NCBI RefSeq assembly: GCF_000143415.4
Contig: NW_003314367.1
Coordinates: 338,598 to 402,597 of the forward strand
From: Selaginella moellendorffii
Taxonomy: Eukaryota; Streptophyta; Lycopodiopsida; Selaginellales; Selaginellaceae
DNA length: 64,000 bases
Reading direction: 5' to 3'
Made by a program: the position numbers and the translations under genes. The notes below the pieces were generated by a model that saw only the letters and a list, made by a program, of their open reading frames with translations, was not told the origin of the DNA and did not search any database. Shown here one piece after another: positions 1 through 10,000 of the stretch. The stretch's first letter is position 1. The number at the start of each line of letters is the position of its first letter.

Positions 1-353
1 GTCGTCCAGGAAACCACATTCTTGATCGGCATGTTGCCGAACAAAATCCTCGCTTGCAGCAACTGACCATTCTCTGTATATGCACGGATCATGATGTTCC
101 AAGTGGACGCATTAGGCTGGTTAACACTATCAAACACGTCGCGAGCATCAGGCAAACTCCCGCATTTCCCGTACATCTGAACGAGCAGATTGCAGAGGAC
201 TGTGTTGTTTGTTTGCCAGGACGCATGGATCTCTCTGTGAAGTTGTTTCCCTCTGGCTAAGTCTCTGGTAAGAGCGCAGGATTTCAGCAGCGAGACGTAC
301 AGAGCTGGGCTGATGGTGGTTCTAGAAACGCACATCTCTGTCAACTGAATCAT
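1..353 (-). CDS. Pentatricopeptide repeat (PPR) protein, N-terminal part
   Basis: Read on the minus strand from an ATG at 353, an open frame of about 117 codons runs to the window edge, so the 3' part of the gene is missing. It contains PPR helices with the usual plant wording: a K-Q-L-H segment, 'NLLVQMYGKCGSL', 'ARDVFDSV', 'TWNIMIRAYTENGQ' and 'ARILFGNMP' followed by 'NVVSWT'. The alternation of motif lengths is that of PLS-class plant PPR proteins, which bind organelle RNA and often end in E/DYW editing domains; that end lies outside the window. No introns are seen, as is usual for the family. No clear transit peptide is visible upstream of the first repeat, so the true start could be further upstream or in another exon. 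Family call is strong; organelle and RNA target are unknown. Confidence 0.85.
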   Translation of the reverse strand, partial: MIQLTEMCVSRTTISPALYVSLLKSCALTRDLARGKQLHREIHASWQTNNTVLCNLLVQMYGKCGSLPDARDVFDSVNQPNASTWNIMIRAYTENGQLLQARILFGNMPIKNVVSWT

Positions 354-460
354 CGATCTTATACAGCGCTAGCCTACAGCTTCTATCTAAACTGGTTTTG
401 CGACATCCATATCAACAATCCGGCTTGTTTCGTCGGTGCTCGTCTTCTTCTTCGGTTTCT

Positions 461-1064
461 TCATCTCATGTAGACGGACAAGTAGGCAATGCTGAGCAGC
501 AAAGTGACGAGTGTAAAAGCAGCACCGACAACACTCACGCCTTGCAGAACAGTGCTGCAACCAGATTCTTCAAACCTTTCCACTTGGTAACTGCTGAGGC
601 TGGCCGCCGTGTTCAAGAAGAGCTCAGCGATCACGAAAGAGATCCTGCCATTACCACAAAAGTTGATCTTTTAAATAAATGAATTTTTCTTTCTTGCTGA
701 AAATACCAGGAAAGAGTGAGGAGGATAATTTCAGCGATCTTGCATCCGCGTCGATGAAGCGACGAAGAACAGCAAGTGCATTTTGTGGCGGCTGTGGCGG
801 TGATTTAGCCGAGAGGCAAACACACGGCAGCTCCGATAGCTAAGCCGCTTGCTACCCCTCCTCTCTTGGGGATGCATCTGATTCTGGTGTGATCAGATGA
901 AATCTCGTCTTGAATGGTTTCCTACAGCCAGAAAACGCGAATTCAAGGGCGAAGTGAAGGCGGCTTACATGATAACTTGTGGACGAAGAACCGACTGAAA
1001 GGCCGAACGCGAGGAGATCCAACGCTAATGTAAATGCAGCAGCGGGATAAAGAGATAACCTCAT
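461..1064 (-). pseudogene. DUF1218 (MWL-like) four-helix membrane protein gene with an in-frame stop
   Basis: Three exons splice with GT-AG borders: 1064-969, 922-707 and 644-461. The first encodes a hydrophobic leader ending 'ALDLLAFGLSVG', typical of DUF1218 proteins, which in Arabidopsis include Modifying Wall Lignin proteins of the endomembrane system. Exon 2 gives a Cys-containing loop, a Gly/Ala-rich helix and a Cys cluster 'KCTCCSSS'. The exon 2-3 joint makes 'LTLSWISFVIAELFLNTA', the family's conserved third helix; the last helix ends 'TLLLSIAYLSVYMR' before the stop at 461. A TAA codon lies in frame at 807-805, just after the second helix, and truncates the product to about half. All else stays in frame, so the loss is recent, allelic or a sequencing error. 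Removing the stop as a 34-base intron is implausibly short, and a longer one would delete the second helix. Confidence 0.72.
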
Positions 1065-1346
1065 TGGAACTCTTGCAACTGGGAATGAATCAATTGAAGC
1101 AGAAGCAGAGTAAAGGGAGACATTGTCGGTGAAGTTAAGCAAAGTGAGTTAGTATTTAACATATAATTAACAAAATGTTTGCAAAAAACATATTCTATGA
1201 AAATAGTCAACTCTATGTTTTGTTACATTCCACTGAGGGGGAATTCTAATTGGTACATAATATTCTTTTCCATACAAAGAATATTCTGGTACACGGTAAT
1301 TGTGTCAAGTTTAAGGATTTTATAAAAACATAATTATTATTTATTT

Positions 1347-1348
<2 letters not shown>

Positions 1349-1387
<39 letters not shown>
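1349..1387. repeat. TG/TA dinucleotide microsatellite
   Basis: A short TG run passes into an uninterrupted TA run just outside the Helitron terminus at 1,408. It lies in an AT-rich stretch without genes (1,143-1,407). Confidence 0.9.
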
Positions 1388-1393
<6 letters not shown>

Positions 1394-1407
1394 CTAAATA
1401 TAAACTA

Positions 1408-1632
1408 CTAGCACTTGCCCAGCATGTGCTGTCCTATTAGCAAAATATTGTTTTGATTGTTATAATTTTGTTATATTAAAAATTAAAAGTAGAATAATAT
1501 CAAAAAATAAATATTGTATTCTACTTTGAAAGAAGAATTGAGGGAATTATGCCCAGCAAATGTTAGGTGAACACAAAAGTCAATTCTTGTAAACTTGATA
1601 TTATAAATATTTAGAACAAAATATATTCCTAG
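1408..1632 (-). mobile_element. Helitron 3' terminus and subterminal region (minus orientation)
   Basis: On the minus strand this stretch ends with a short palindrome (CAGCA, two bases, TGCTG at 1431-1420), then GGCAAGTG and CTAG at 1411-1408, followed by T. A hairpin about 10 bases before a terminal CTRR, with insertion before T, is the hallmark of a Helitron 3' end. The whole 225 bp is an inverted, diverged copy of 6,855-7,057, which carries the same terminus on the other strand. The 5' end of this copy cannot be located by eye. Confidence 0.72.
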
Positions 1633-1639
1633 AGAAAAG

Positions 1640-2205
1640 TAAGAATAAATATTCATGGTGGGTGCCTTTAGCCATACTAGAGTCTGCATCTCAGACCGAA
1701 GTCCATTGAGAAACTAGTTCATACCTAAAACATCTGGAACAGAAGCCTCATGGGTACTTTCCCCGCCTTTCGCCTTTAGGTGCTCTAGCCATGGGCTTAG
1801 AGCGAAGTTCCGTTACCATGTGATCCAGGCCATTACCCCAGAACTTCAGCGCGATCACAAACCGGCATGATGGCAATGCGAAATACTAATAAAAATATTA
1901 GATACAATTATTATTTGGAAATATGAATATATTTAGACCCAGAAAAAAATAAAAATAAAAATTCTATTATTAATAATATGTTATATGTAAGTTATATTTT
2001 TATTTGGGATAAGCTTATATTAAGAGAATAATTACTAAGAATAATTATTACTCATTTTTATTAGCAAGACATTACTTAATTATGTGGTTTACCTAAAATA
2101 TAAAACATTAAGTTTTTAGGAACATTACTCAGATCCAGTCAAGAAAATAATTACTAAAAAAATCTTTTGTAAATATATATACTATAGAAACTGTATCTTA
2201 GTATT
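1640..2205. other. AT-rich stretch with a GC-richer island; no gene recognised
   Basis: The stretch is mostly A and T with short homopolymers and no believable coding frame. An island at about 1,675-1,885 has normal base composition and differs sharply from both sides. It may be a captured fragment inside the Helitron flanking it on the left. It was not recognised as an rRNA, tRNA or protein exon. Confidence 0.5.
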
Positions 2206-2235
2206 CCCACCACCCAAGAGCCCCAGGGTGGTGGG
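2206..2235. repeat. Perfect 10-bp stem hairpin
   Basis: CCCACCACCC at 2206-2215 is followed after 10 bases by its exact reverse complement at 2226-2235. The hairpin stands at the border between the AT-rich stretch and balanced-composition sequence, so it may mark the end of an inserted element. It could also be chance. Confidence 0.5.
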
Positions 2236-2499
2236 ACTGGGAAATGTACCTTGTCTTGCGGCTCACTGCACAATCGTTAAATTCCCACCTTGTTCTCAAA
2301 AATGTCTCTGCATTTTATTTGAAAGTATTCGCGAATCACAACAATTGATTGATCCAAAAGAAGTTTTACACAAAATCTCGAGACTTACCTGGCACTTGGT
2401 CTCTTCAGGTCGATTGTTACAAGTTTGCAAGCATGAAGGATCTGCAATGCATCGAGTGAGCTCCAATCTAGAGAAGAAAAAAAAAAAAAAACATCAAGC

Positions 2500-3778
2500 A
2501 AGCTCCTTGTTCAGTCTCCCAAAGCTTTCCTTTGCATCAGGCACGTCTCTCTCTCCTCGAGCGCCTCGAGCCCCGTGATCCTCTCCATCAGCTGCCAGTT
2601 ACTTGCTTCTCCAGGCTTGCCTTTCGCTTCCAAACTCTGCCATCCTCTTCTCGACGTGCTCCTGGCCAAGAGCTCCACCTCGTGCAGCGGATTTGACTCC
2701 ATCAGCCATTATCCCCTGGGGCTCCTGTCCGAACACTTCCCTCATTCCACCAGATGAGAGAGAACGTCTAGCATAGTCTGTCTTATAGTCTCCGCAGCCA
2801 TCTGAAACCCCGGTCACAAGCAGCTTCAGCTATATTGTCTTCTCGCCATCTTGCAGCCATCTGGCACTGGTTTACGTCGTTCCTCACTACTATCATGGAC
2901 AGCCTTACCGGATCCAACTTCTGGATTTGACTCTTGAGAGTTGGCTTCTCCGATGTTAGAGTCCGAGCACTGGCCTCCAGTTGACCAATCCTTGCAGCCA
3001 ACTTCTCGAGCTAGGAGCCAGCTTCATTTCTCGTTTCTTCGACGTGCTTAGAACAGTTTGCTCGTGTTCTCTTCTCAGGTAAACCTAGGGTCTAGTCGTC
3101 TTAGAGTTCGCTCCAGCCCGGCCGATCATCTTCTTGCCATCATGGTTCCGACAAAACAAACACTCATCGTTCACTCCAGCTCTCTACAACAAACACGTTA
3201 TTAGCTAACGGCCATCTGGAATCTGGAAGGTATATCAAACTTACCTGTCTCCTCTTGAATTCGGCAACAAAATCTCTCCCTGCACGATCATATAGTTCTT
3301 TTGCCTCCTTCACGAAGACCACCTCGCCGGACTGAAGCTCCTTCCACGGTTTCCTCTCACTCGAGATCCTATACAGCATTTTCTGGAGCCACATCATCTT
3401 CTGCGCTCGCTTGATCCTCTCTCGGTCGCTGGATTTGCCGTTGAGCTCCTCGTAAAGCTGCTCAGTGAATCTGATCAGAATCTGGAGCGCGCTAACACTC
3501 CAAGACTTTTCCTCGTGCTTCTCCTCTTCTGTTTCCTCGCGCTTTTCCTCTTCCAAGCTGCGGATCTTCTTCTCAGTTTTTCCCCTCTGGTTTAGCCACC
3601 GGTTTGCCTTGTGGAAAGCTTCGAGAGATGTGAACTCAACATATCCCCATTGGCCATCGCTAAGATCGGTTTCACTGCGATTTGGGAGAAGATCCGCCAC
3701 ACCTCTGAACATCCACAATCTGGACATACACATCAATGATTGGGATTTTTCCCAAGGCAAAGATCCTCCTCTCCATGG
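2500..3778 (-). pseudogene. Unrecognised coiled-coil protein gene, probably decayed
   Basis: The clearest part is a minus-strand open frame whose conserved-looking stretch starts near 3,660 ('GQWGYVEFTSLEAFHKANRW'), followed by a charged Glu/Lys helix and a segment rich in Lys, Arg and Leu ending 'DFVAEFKRRQ' at about 3,245. A good donor (GTAAGT) follows, and an acceptor near 3,181 leads to about 30 more codons before a stop. Further 3', short frames at 3,001-2,510 keep coiled-coil character ('ARIGQLEASARTLTSEK', 'LMERITGLEALEERE') but are split among three frames. An ATG at 3,778 opens a different frame that does not join the long one without a frameshift. No family was recognised. It may be a fragment inside the Helitron-bounded 1,408-7,057 region. 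Confidence 0.3.
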
Positions 3779-3974
3779 CGAGTGAGAGCAACGCAGTGTC
3801 CTGAAATACCATCCTCACGAGCTACATCCAATTCGGCCATCTTAGCCCCGCGATCGCGATCTTCCGCGCCATGCTGGATCCAAATCTAGTCTCCTGGACA
3901 GCAGTGATCACTGGCATTGCCCACAATCCCGGGTTGCATTGATCGGCACTGGATTTTCTCTGCGAGCTCTAGCA

Positions 3975-4099
3975 GGAGGGCTGGAATTCCAGCAAGATCT
4001 GTTACAGAACACATGCATATGACACGCGTCGCTGCGCCTTCCTCTCCTGCCCCACATGGCTTGGCTGCCTCCCATTGGCCAAGAGCAAACATCAGCGCG
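3975..4099 (-). repeat. Inverted copy of a CCAAT-bearing promoter-like module
   Basis: Read on the minus strand it contains TTGCTCTTGGCCAATGGGAG, then a GGCCAAGC-like motif, a GTGGGGC motif and an ACGCGTGTC motif. The same order occurs on the plus strand at about 4,316-4,390 and 5,925-5,995. The CCAAT box and ACGTG-type core suggest a captured plant promoter rather than coding sequence. Confidence 0.6.
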
Positions 4100-4226
4100 A
4101 TAATTCACTAAGATGTGGTTAAAGAAATAACCCCTTTACAGTTACCCCTATCGGATGGCTGCGATTGGCTGGATTTGGTGGCCCAGAAATTTCGGCAACT
4201 CCTCCTTATTGTGATAGATAATCTAT

Positions 4227-4800
4227 ACATATAAAGTGATAGCAGGGAGGCTCCCCGACCGTTGGATCCCAGGCCTGGGCCAGGGTCAGTAGCCATGGTT
4301 GCGCAAGAAATTTTTCTGATATTTGCTCTCGGCCAATGGGAGGTGGCCAAGCTGCGTGGGGCGGGAGAAGAAGGCACAGCGACATGTGTCTTTCCTGCAC
4401 AAATCGCCTCGTCACTCTCGATGTGGAGCGCCGCTGCTTTAGGGAAAGGGCAAGAGAGCGATGCGCTCGAGTAAATGGTCAGTGAAGCTGTGGCTCCTGG
4501 ATCTCCCAGGCAGAGATCTTCCACTCAGAGATCTCCCGCTCAATTGCCACAGCAATCCCTGCAGGAACAGGCACCAGCAGCAGATCCGGAGCTACAGTCT
4601 CGCCACCGTCACTCCCGGCATGGAGGATCTCCACCGCTGCTTTAGGGAAAGGGCATAGCTCTAGAGGAGAGCGAGTAAATGGCCCAGTGGTCCACCCAGT
4701 GGCAGCAGTGGAGGGATGGACAAGGGGGGTGGTGCGATGACACTCGGTGGTTTTCAGCCTCCAAAAGACATGGTTTTTACGTCATCTGATCCCCATCGTA
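4227..4800 (+). repeat. Direct repeat, copy 1 (promoter-like module plus protease exon)
   Basis: The order is a GGATCC-centred motif, GGCCAATGGGAG, an ACATGTGTC box, a segment with the frame 'MRSSKWSVKLW', a GGAGGATCTCCACCGCTGC segment, then the protease exon fragment. Copy 2 at 5,810-6,570 keeps the same order with scattered substitutions and indels. This shows tandem or template-switch duplication inside the element. Confidence 0.7.
4710..4799 (+). pseudogene. Aspartic protease exon fragment, copy 1
   Basis: An uninterrupted frame reads 'GGMDKGGGAMTLGGF', then 'PPKDMVFTSSDP'. Plant nucellin-like pepsin-family (A1) proteases have this C-Y-G-G-M-D-x-G-G-G-A-M strand in the middle of the catalytic region. 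The frame ends next to GTAGGTATTC, which could be the original exon border. Neither catalytic D-T/S-G motif is present, so this is only a captured exon piece. Confidence 0.7.
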
Positions 4801-5809
4801 GGTATTCGTTCATTCTTTATGACTTTGTTAGAGTTGAAAGCTACAAACAACAGTAGCAAAGCATTAGTTTTCCTATCATCCTAGTTTTTTTCTTCTCCAC
4901 AACAATGACAAAGAGACTATGTCTGAGTGGTGGTGGTGGTGGTGGTGGCACTCTCGCCACCACTCCTGTTAAGTCTGCTAAAGAGGGCAGCACTGAGAAA
5001 CCCATCCTAGGAGGAGCCTTGCGACACTGATCTTGCAAACTTAGAGAACAATCCGGTGCTGTTCTCCGCGGAGCTGCTGTTAGTGCTAAGGTTGGGTGCT
5101 GGTGTGGAGCTCTGTCTTTTTTTCCAGTCCTTAATACAACTTGATGCTCAAAGGAATTTGTTGCACTTAAAGCCCGAAGTTTTTGATGGCAAGTAGGGCA
5201 CCGTTCTGGACAGCAGAACGACATACACATACTTCCTTGGAGCTGCGTTTCAGGCTTTTAAAAGTGTAGTAAGTGCGAGAGAGCCACCACAGCTCCGGTG
5301 GTCATTGGCTCCAAGCGAGGCAAGACAGGCATGTGACATGTGTCACCAGTGGTGTCCTGCCCCTGTGCCCGTTCTTTTTAGCTCGCCCTAGATGCCCTGC
5401 CGCAATTGAACTAACACTTGCTTGGATCAGTGGCAATCGCAGCAATTGTGCTTTTTTCTGCAGAGGTCTGTGTTCAGCGTCAGGCCGGCAGCCACTAATT
5501 TGGCCCCCAACCCCAACAATCTGGATTTTTGTGTGCTGTGAAAATTTGAGACGTCTTCATTTGGGTTTGTGGATGCTATCCAGTGGCAGAGCTAGCCTTC
5601 ACGGCCAAAACCATTAGCCCTGTCCTTTTGCGAGAGAGAACAAGCCCAAGGTAAGTTCTCTAACTTGCAAACTTCACCCACCTCTCACGGCTGCTCACCA
5701 AGGTTTTATTGGTTGCTTTTGTTTACAGATTAAGGTGTGTACAGATTGTGCTCTCATTGTATAGTCTTTTTTTTTTTTCCAGTGTAAGAATGTGAGTTCA
5801 GGCTTTTAC

Positions 5810-6570
5810 TTAGAATCTCTGAAAATCTATACACATAAAGCGATAGCGGGGAGGCTCGCCAGCCATTGGATCCCAAGCCCAGGCCAGGGTCAGTAGCCAT
5901 GGTTGCGCGAGAAATTTTTCTGATGTTTGCTCCCGGCCAATGGGAGGCGGCCAAGCCGCGTGGGGCGGGAGAAGAAGGCACACCAACACGTGTCACATGC
6001 AAGTGTCTTTCCTATCATCATCCAAACTTTTTTTGTTGAGATCTTTTAAATTTTCCTGCACAAATGTGGAGCGCCCCTGGTTTAGGGAAAGGGCAAGAGA
6101 GCGATGAGGTCGAGTAAATGGCGAGTGAAGCTGTGGCTAGGCAGACATCTTCCACTCAGAGATCTCCTGCTCAATCGCCACAGCAATCCCCGCAGGAACA
6201 GGCACCAACAGCAGATCCGGAGCTACAGTCTCACCACCGTCACCCCCGGCATGGAGGATCTCCACCACTGCTTTAGGGAAAGGGCGTAGCTCTAGAGGAG
6301 AGCGAGTAAATGGCCAGTGAAGCTGCGGCTCCCAGTCCCCGCGGGAACAGGTGCTAGCAGCAGATCTGGACCCGCGGGCTCTAGATCCAACGGGTCCAGT
6401 GGTCCACCCAGTGGCAGCAGCAGCACCTCCACCAGCGACGACAGAGGTGTTGAGAAGAATGCCATGGAGGACGTTTTCTCTTTTTGTTATGGAGGGATGA
6501 ACGAGGGGGGTGGTGCGATGACACTCGGTGGTTTTCAGCCTCCAAAAGACATGGTTTTTATGTTGTCTTG
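5810..6570 (+). repeat. Direct repeat, copy 2 (promoter-like module plus protease exon)
   Basis: The second copy of the 4,227-4,800 module carries the same GGCCAATGGGAG box, the short frame 'MRSSKWRVKLW' at 6,104 and the 'MEDLHHCFRERA' end at 6,289. It has an extra stretch at 6,000-6,060 and a longer link (6,317-6,465) rich in Ser and Gly codons before the protease fragment. Confidence 0.7.
6465..6568 (+). pseudogene. Aspartic protease exon fragment, copy 2
   Basis: The frame reads 'VFSFCYGGMNEGGGAMTLGG' followed by 'FQPPKDMVF', matching copy 1 and extending it upstream by the conserved F-S-x-C-Y-G-G segment of plant A1 aspartic proteases. It then runs into a stop after 'MLS'. It lacks both active-site motifs and is not a functional enzyme. 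Confidence 0.7.
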
Positions 6571-7057
6571 ATCATACTTTCAAGGACATTCTTCTTCACA
6601 TTCCTCTTAAGCTTGGAAAGAAACAACACATCCTTAAGCTGTCTACTGTGGTAAATGCCACTGGCCCCGACCAATATTTCATTGCCCCTTCGGCATTACA
6701 AGCCTTAATCAATGTAGTTACTCTTGAAGTGGAACATGAGTAAGTTAAAGAATGTTGAGATATCTTACTCATTTTAGTGACTGACTGGATCGGACCATCT
6801 GTGACAGTCACATTTACCAAGGAACTCTATCTCGAAGCTTTATTTTTATTTATGCCTAGGAGTATATTTTGTTCTAAATATTTATATTATCAAGTTTTTA
6901 AGAATTAATTTTTGTAATGAATCTAACATTTTCTAGGCATAATTAAAGTGGAATAAAATATTTGATTTTTTTATACAATTCCAATTTAGTTTTTATTATA
7001 TTAAAAAATCAAAACAGTATTTTGCTACCTACACAGCATATGCTGGGCAAGTGCTAG

Positions 7058-10000
7058 TTTTAAGATAAGTGCTTTGACTTTCTTTTTTTACTTCTTGCTT
7101 TAAGTTTATATTTACACTAGATAGGTTATTTCATCTCATTTATCATCCCTAGCAAATATGCCTCGGCTTTGCAAAGTATTCAGAGGCATACGTCACCATT
7201 TGCCTCCAACTACTGACACTAGCACATATAATCATATTCACAACAACCTTGCATATGCTAATGAATAAACTAATCTAGACCTTGAACATGCTAATAAAAA
7301 AATTACTTCAAATCTTGACAATGCTAATACAAACATAGCATATGCTGATGAAGGTCATACAAATATAAACCTTGAAAATGCTAATGAAACTAATACAAAT
7401 ATATGTAATCATCACAGTTATACAGTCTATAAATTAGCACATCAAAATAATTATAATGACCATAAAATACATATGTTTAATATTGGAAATATGTCATCCA
7501 TATATGTCTTTTGTGGTGCATTACATTTTGAAAATGAGTCAAGATCAATGTGCTGCCAGAATGGAAAGGTTTCCCTTCCCCAACTTTCATCTTTACCTAC
7601 TATATTGCATATGCTTTTTAATGAAAATAAAAACTCCAATTTTAAAATTAACATAAGAAATTTCAACAGTGCTTTAGCTTTTGCATCAATGGGTGATAAT
7701 ATTAATAATTTAAGTGGTAAAGGCTCATATTGCTTTAGAATACATAGTCAAATTTATCACAATATTGCTACAGCATATCCTGCTGCTAACGTGCCACCAT
7801 CATATGGACAACTTTACATGCTTGACGCATCTGAGGCTACAAATATTAGAAAGCAAAACCCATTCAACACAAATTGTGATTCTAATTTATTATTACAATT
7901 AGATAAATTGCTAAGAACAATAAACCCGTATGCACAAGCTTTTCAAATGATGTATAATCTTGAATCACAAGAACAATATCGCTCAATTTGCAATGGAACT
8001 CCAAAACATGGTGTTTATATGATTGTTAGAAGTGAAAATATTAATCTACATCGTTATAATTTGCCACGGACTAATGATGTTGCTATTGTTTTCGCTATTG
8101 ATGAGGGTGAGCCATCTCTTGACAAAGAAATATGCATACATTCATATAACTCACAGTCAACAAAAATCTCTATTCTTAATGAAAATTATGATCCTATAGT
8201 TTATCCTTCACTTTTACCATTTGGTGATAAAGGTTGGCATAAAAAAATCTATCACAATGAGTTGCATGTAACGCTACTCCAGTACTATGCATATCGATTA
8301 TCTCAACGAGATAGTATTGGCAACTCTTTCCTTTATGATCAATTACTATATGCTGAAAAACTCACTCAACAATTTATAGTTGATGCATATGTAAAGGTTG
8401 AATCTAACAACCTTAATTTCTTTCGTACTTATCAAAAACACTTAAAAGTGGATTACTACACAGGTATTATGGACTATGTTAGCAACAGAGCTGTTACTAA
8501 TAATGCTAAACCTGGAAAAGCTATAATTTTGCCTTCTATATTTCCTAGTAGCCCACGAGTAATGCAACAACATTATCAAGATGTTATTGCTATTGTCACA
8601 CATTTTGGAAACCTAACTTATTTATTACATTTACATGCAACCCAAAGTGGCCTGAAATTGTGCAAAACTTACAACTGAATGAATCACCTGAGGATCGATC
8701 TGATCTTATTTCAAGAGTTTTCAACTTAAAGCTTAAAGAATTCTTACATGACATAAATATCAAAGGAATTTTTGGGAAGTGCATAGCATATGTTTATGTT
8801 ATTGAATTCTAGAAAAGAGGTTTGCCTCATTGTCATTTCTTAGCAATGTTATCAAGTGAAGACAAGATAAGAAATTGTGATTCGGTTGATGAATTTGTCA
8901 CCGCATAGTTGCCACACCCACTGCTAGAACCAGAATTGCATAACATAATTATAAATCATATGATACATGGTCTATATGGTAATTTAAATCCTAAAAGCCC
9001 TTACATGGAAAATAATAAATGCTCTAAAAATTATCCAAAAGAATTTAATGTTGAAACCATTTATTGTGTTGATGGTTATCCTGATTACTACTGACCCAAT
9101 AACGGACGCACTTTCATAAAGAATGGTTGTACTATTGATAATAGATGGGTTGTTCCTTATAATAAATACCTTTGTAAAAAATATAAAGCACACATTAATG
9201 TAGAGATCTGCGCTTCTATTAAAAGTATTAAATATTTATTTCAATATGTATACAAAGGTTATGATTGTGCAACATTAGAATTCCTAATTGCATTTGAAGA
9301 ACGAGGGACTTTAAATTGGGATGAAATCTCAAGTTTTGTCGATGCTTGATATATTTCTGCTCCTGAAGCCATGTGGCATATATTTAAGTTTCGTATGCAT
9401 GATAAATCACTAACTATTATACACCTTCCAGTTCATTTACCCAATTTTCAAAATGTCTATTTCAAACCAAGTCATGAACAAGAAGCACTAGAAAGAGCCA
9501 CTCAAAATGGAACAATGCTTACACAATAGTTCAATTTAAACGTGCAAGATACTAATGCAAGGCAATATACATATGCTCAAATTTTGTTATATTACACATA
9601 TAACAAATCCTTTCATAAATGGCAATTACACAAACGAAAAGCTAAACTCATACCAAGAATGTATTCCATATCTCCTTCTAATAATGAGTTGTACCACTTG
9701 TGGCTTATATTACTCCATAAAAAAGGTGTTATATCATTTGAGGATATATGTACTATCAAAGATGTTATTTTCTCCTCTTTTAAACAAGTAGCTATGGCAA
9801 TGGGACTTTTAGCAGATGATTCAGAATGGCAACATTGCATGCAAGAAGTTTTTACTTTTAAAATGCCATCCCAATTAAGATAATTATTTGTTTTTATTTG
9901 TTTGTATTGTTCACCAAAAGATCCAATTCTATTATGGGATCAATTCAAAATTGATATGTTTGAGGATTATGCTAGAAATGATATAAACTATTTTGACATT

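Larger units (their letters stand above)
3880..7057 (+). mobile_element. Rearranged, gene-fragment-bearing segment ending in a Helitron 3' terminus
   Basis: The segment ends with palindrome CAGCATATGCTG (7034-7045), GGCAAGTG and CTAG (7054-7057) followed by T, the same terminus seen at 1,408 and 12,051. Inside are directly repeated modules (about 4,227-4,800 and 5,810-6,570), an inverted piece (3,975-4,099) and two copies of an aspartic-protease exon fragment. A tract of eight GGT-like codons at 4,924-4,948 opens a short frame of no known family. No transposase is present, so this would be a non-autonomous, gene-capturing Helitron. Its 5' end is not identified, and the start given is where the repeated modules begin. 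6,600-6,855 holds nothing recognisable. Confidence 0.5.

Noticed and set aside
785-818. 34-base intron that would remove the DUF1218 stop codon
   Set aside because: Far shorter than the 45-60 bp introns seen elsewhere in this window.
4841-5230. 129-codon minus-strand frame with a Pro run
   Set aside because: The Pro run is the complement of a GGT microsatellite; no conserved motifs were seen and it lies within rearranged element DNA.
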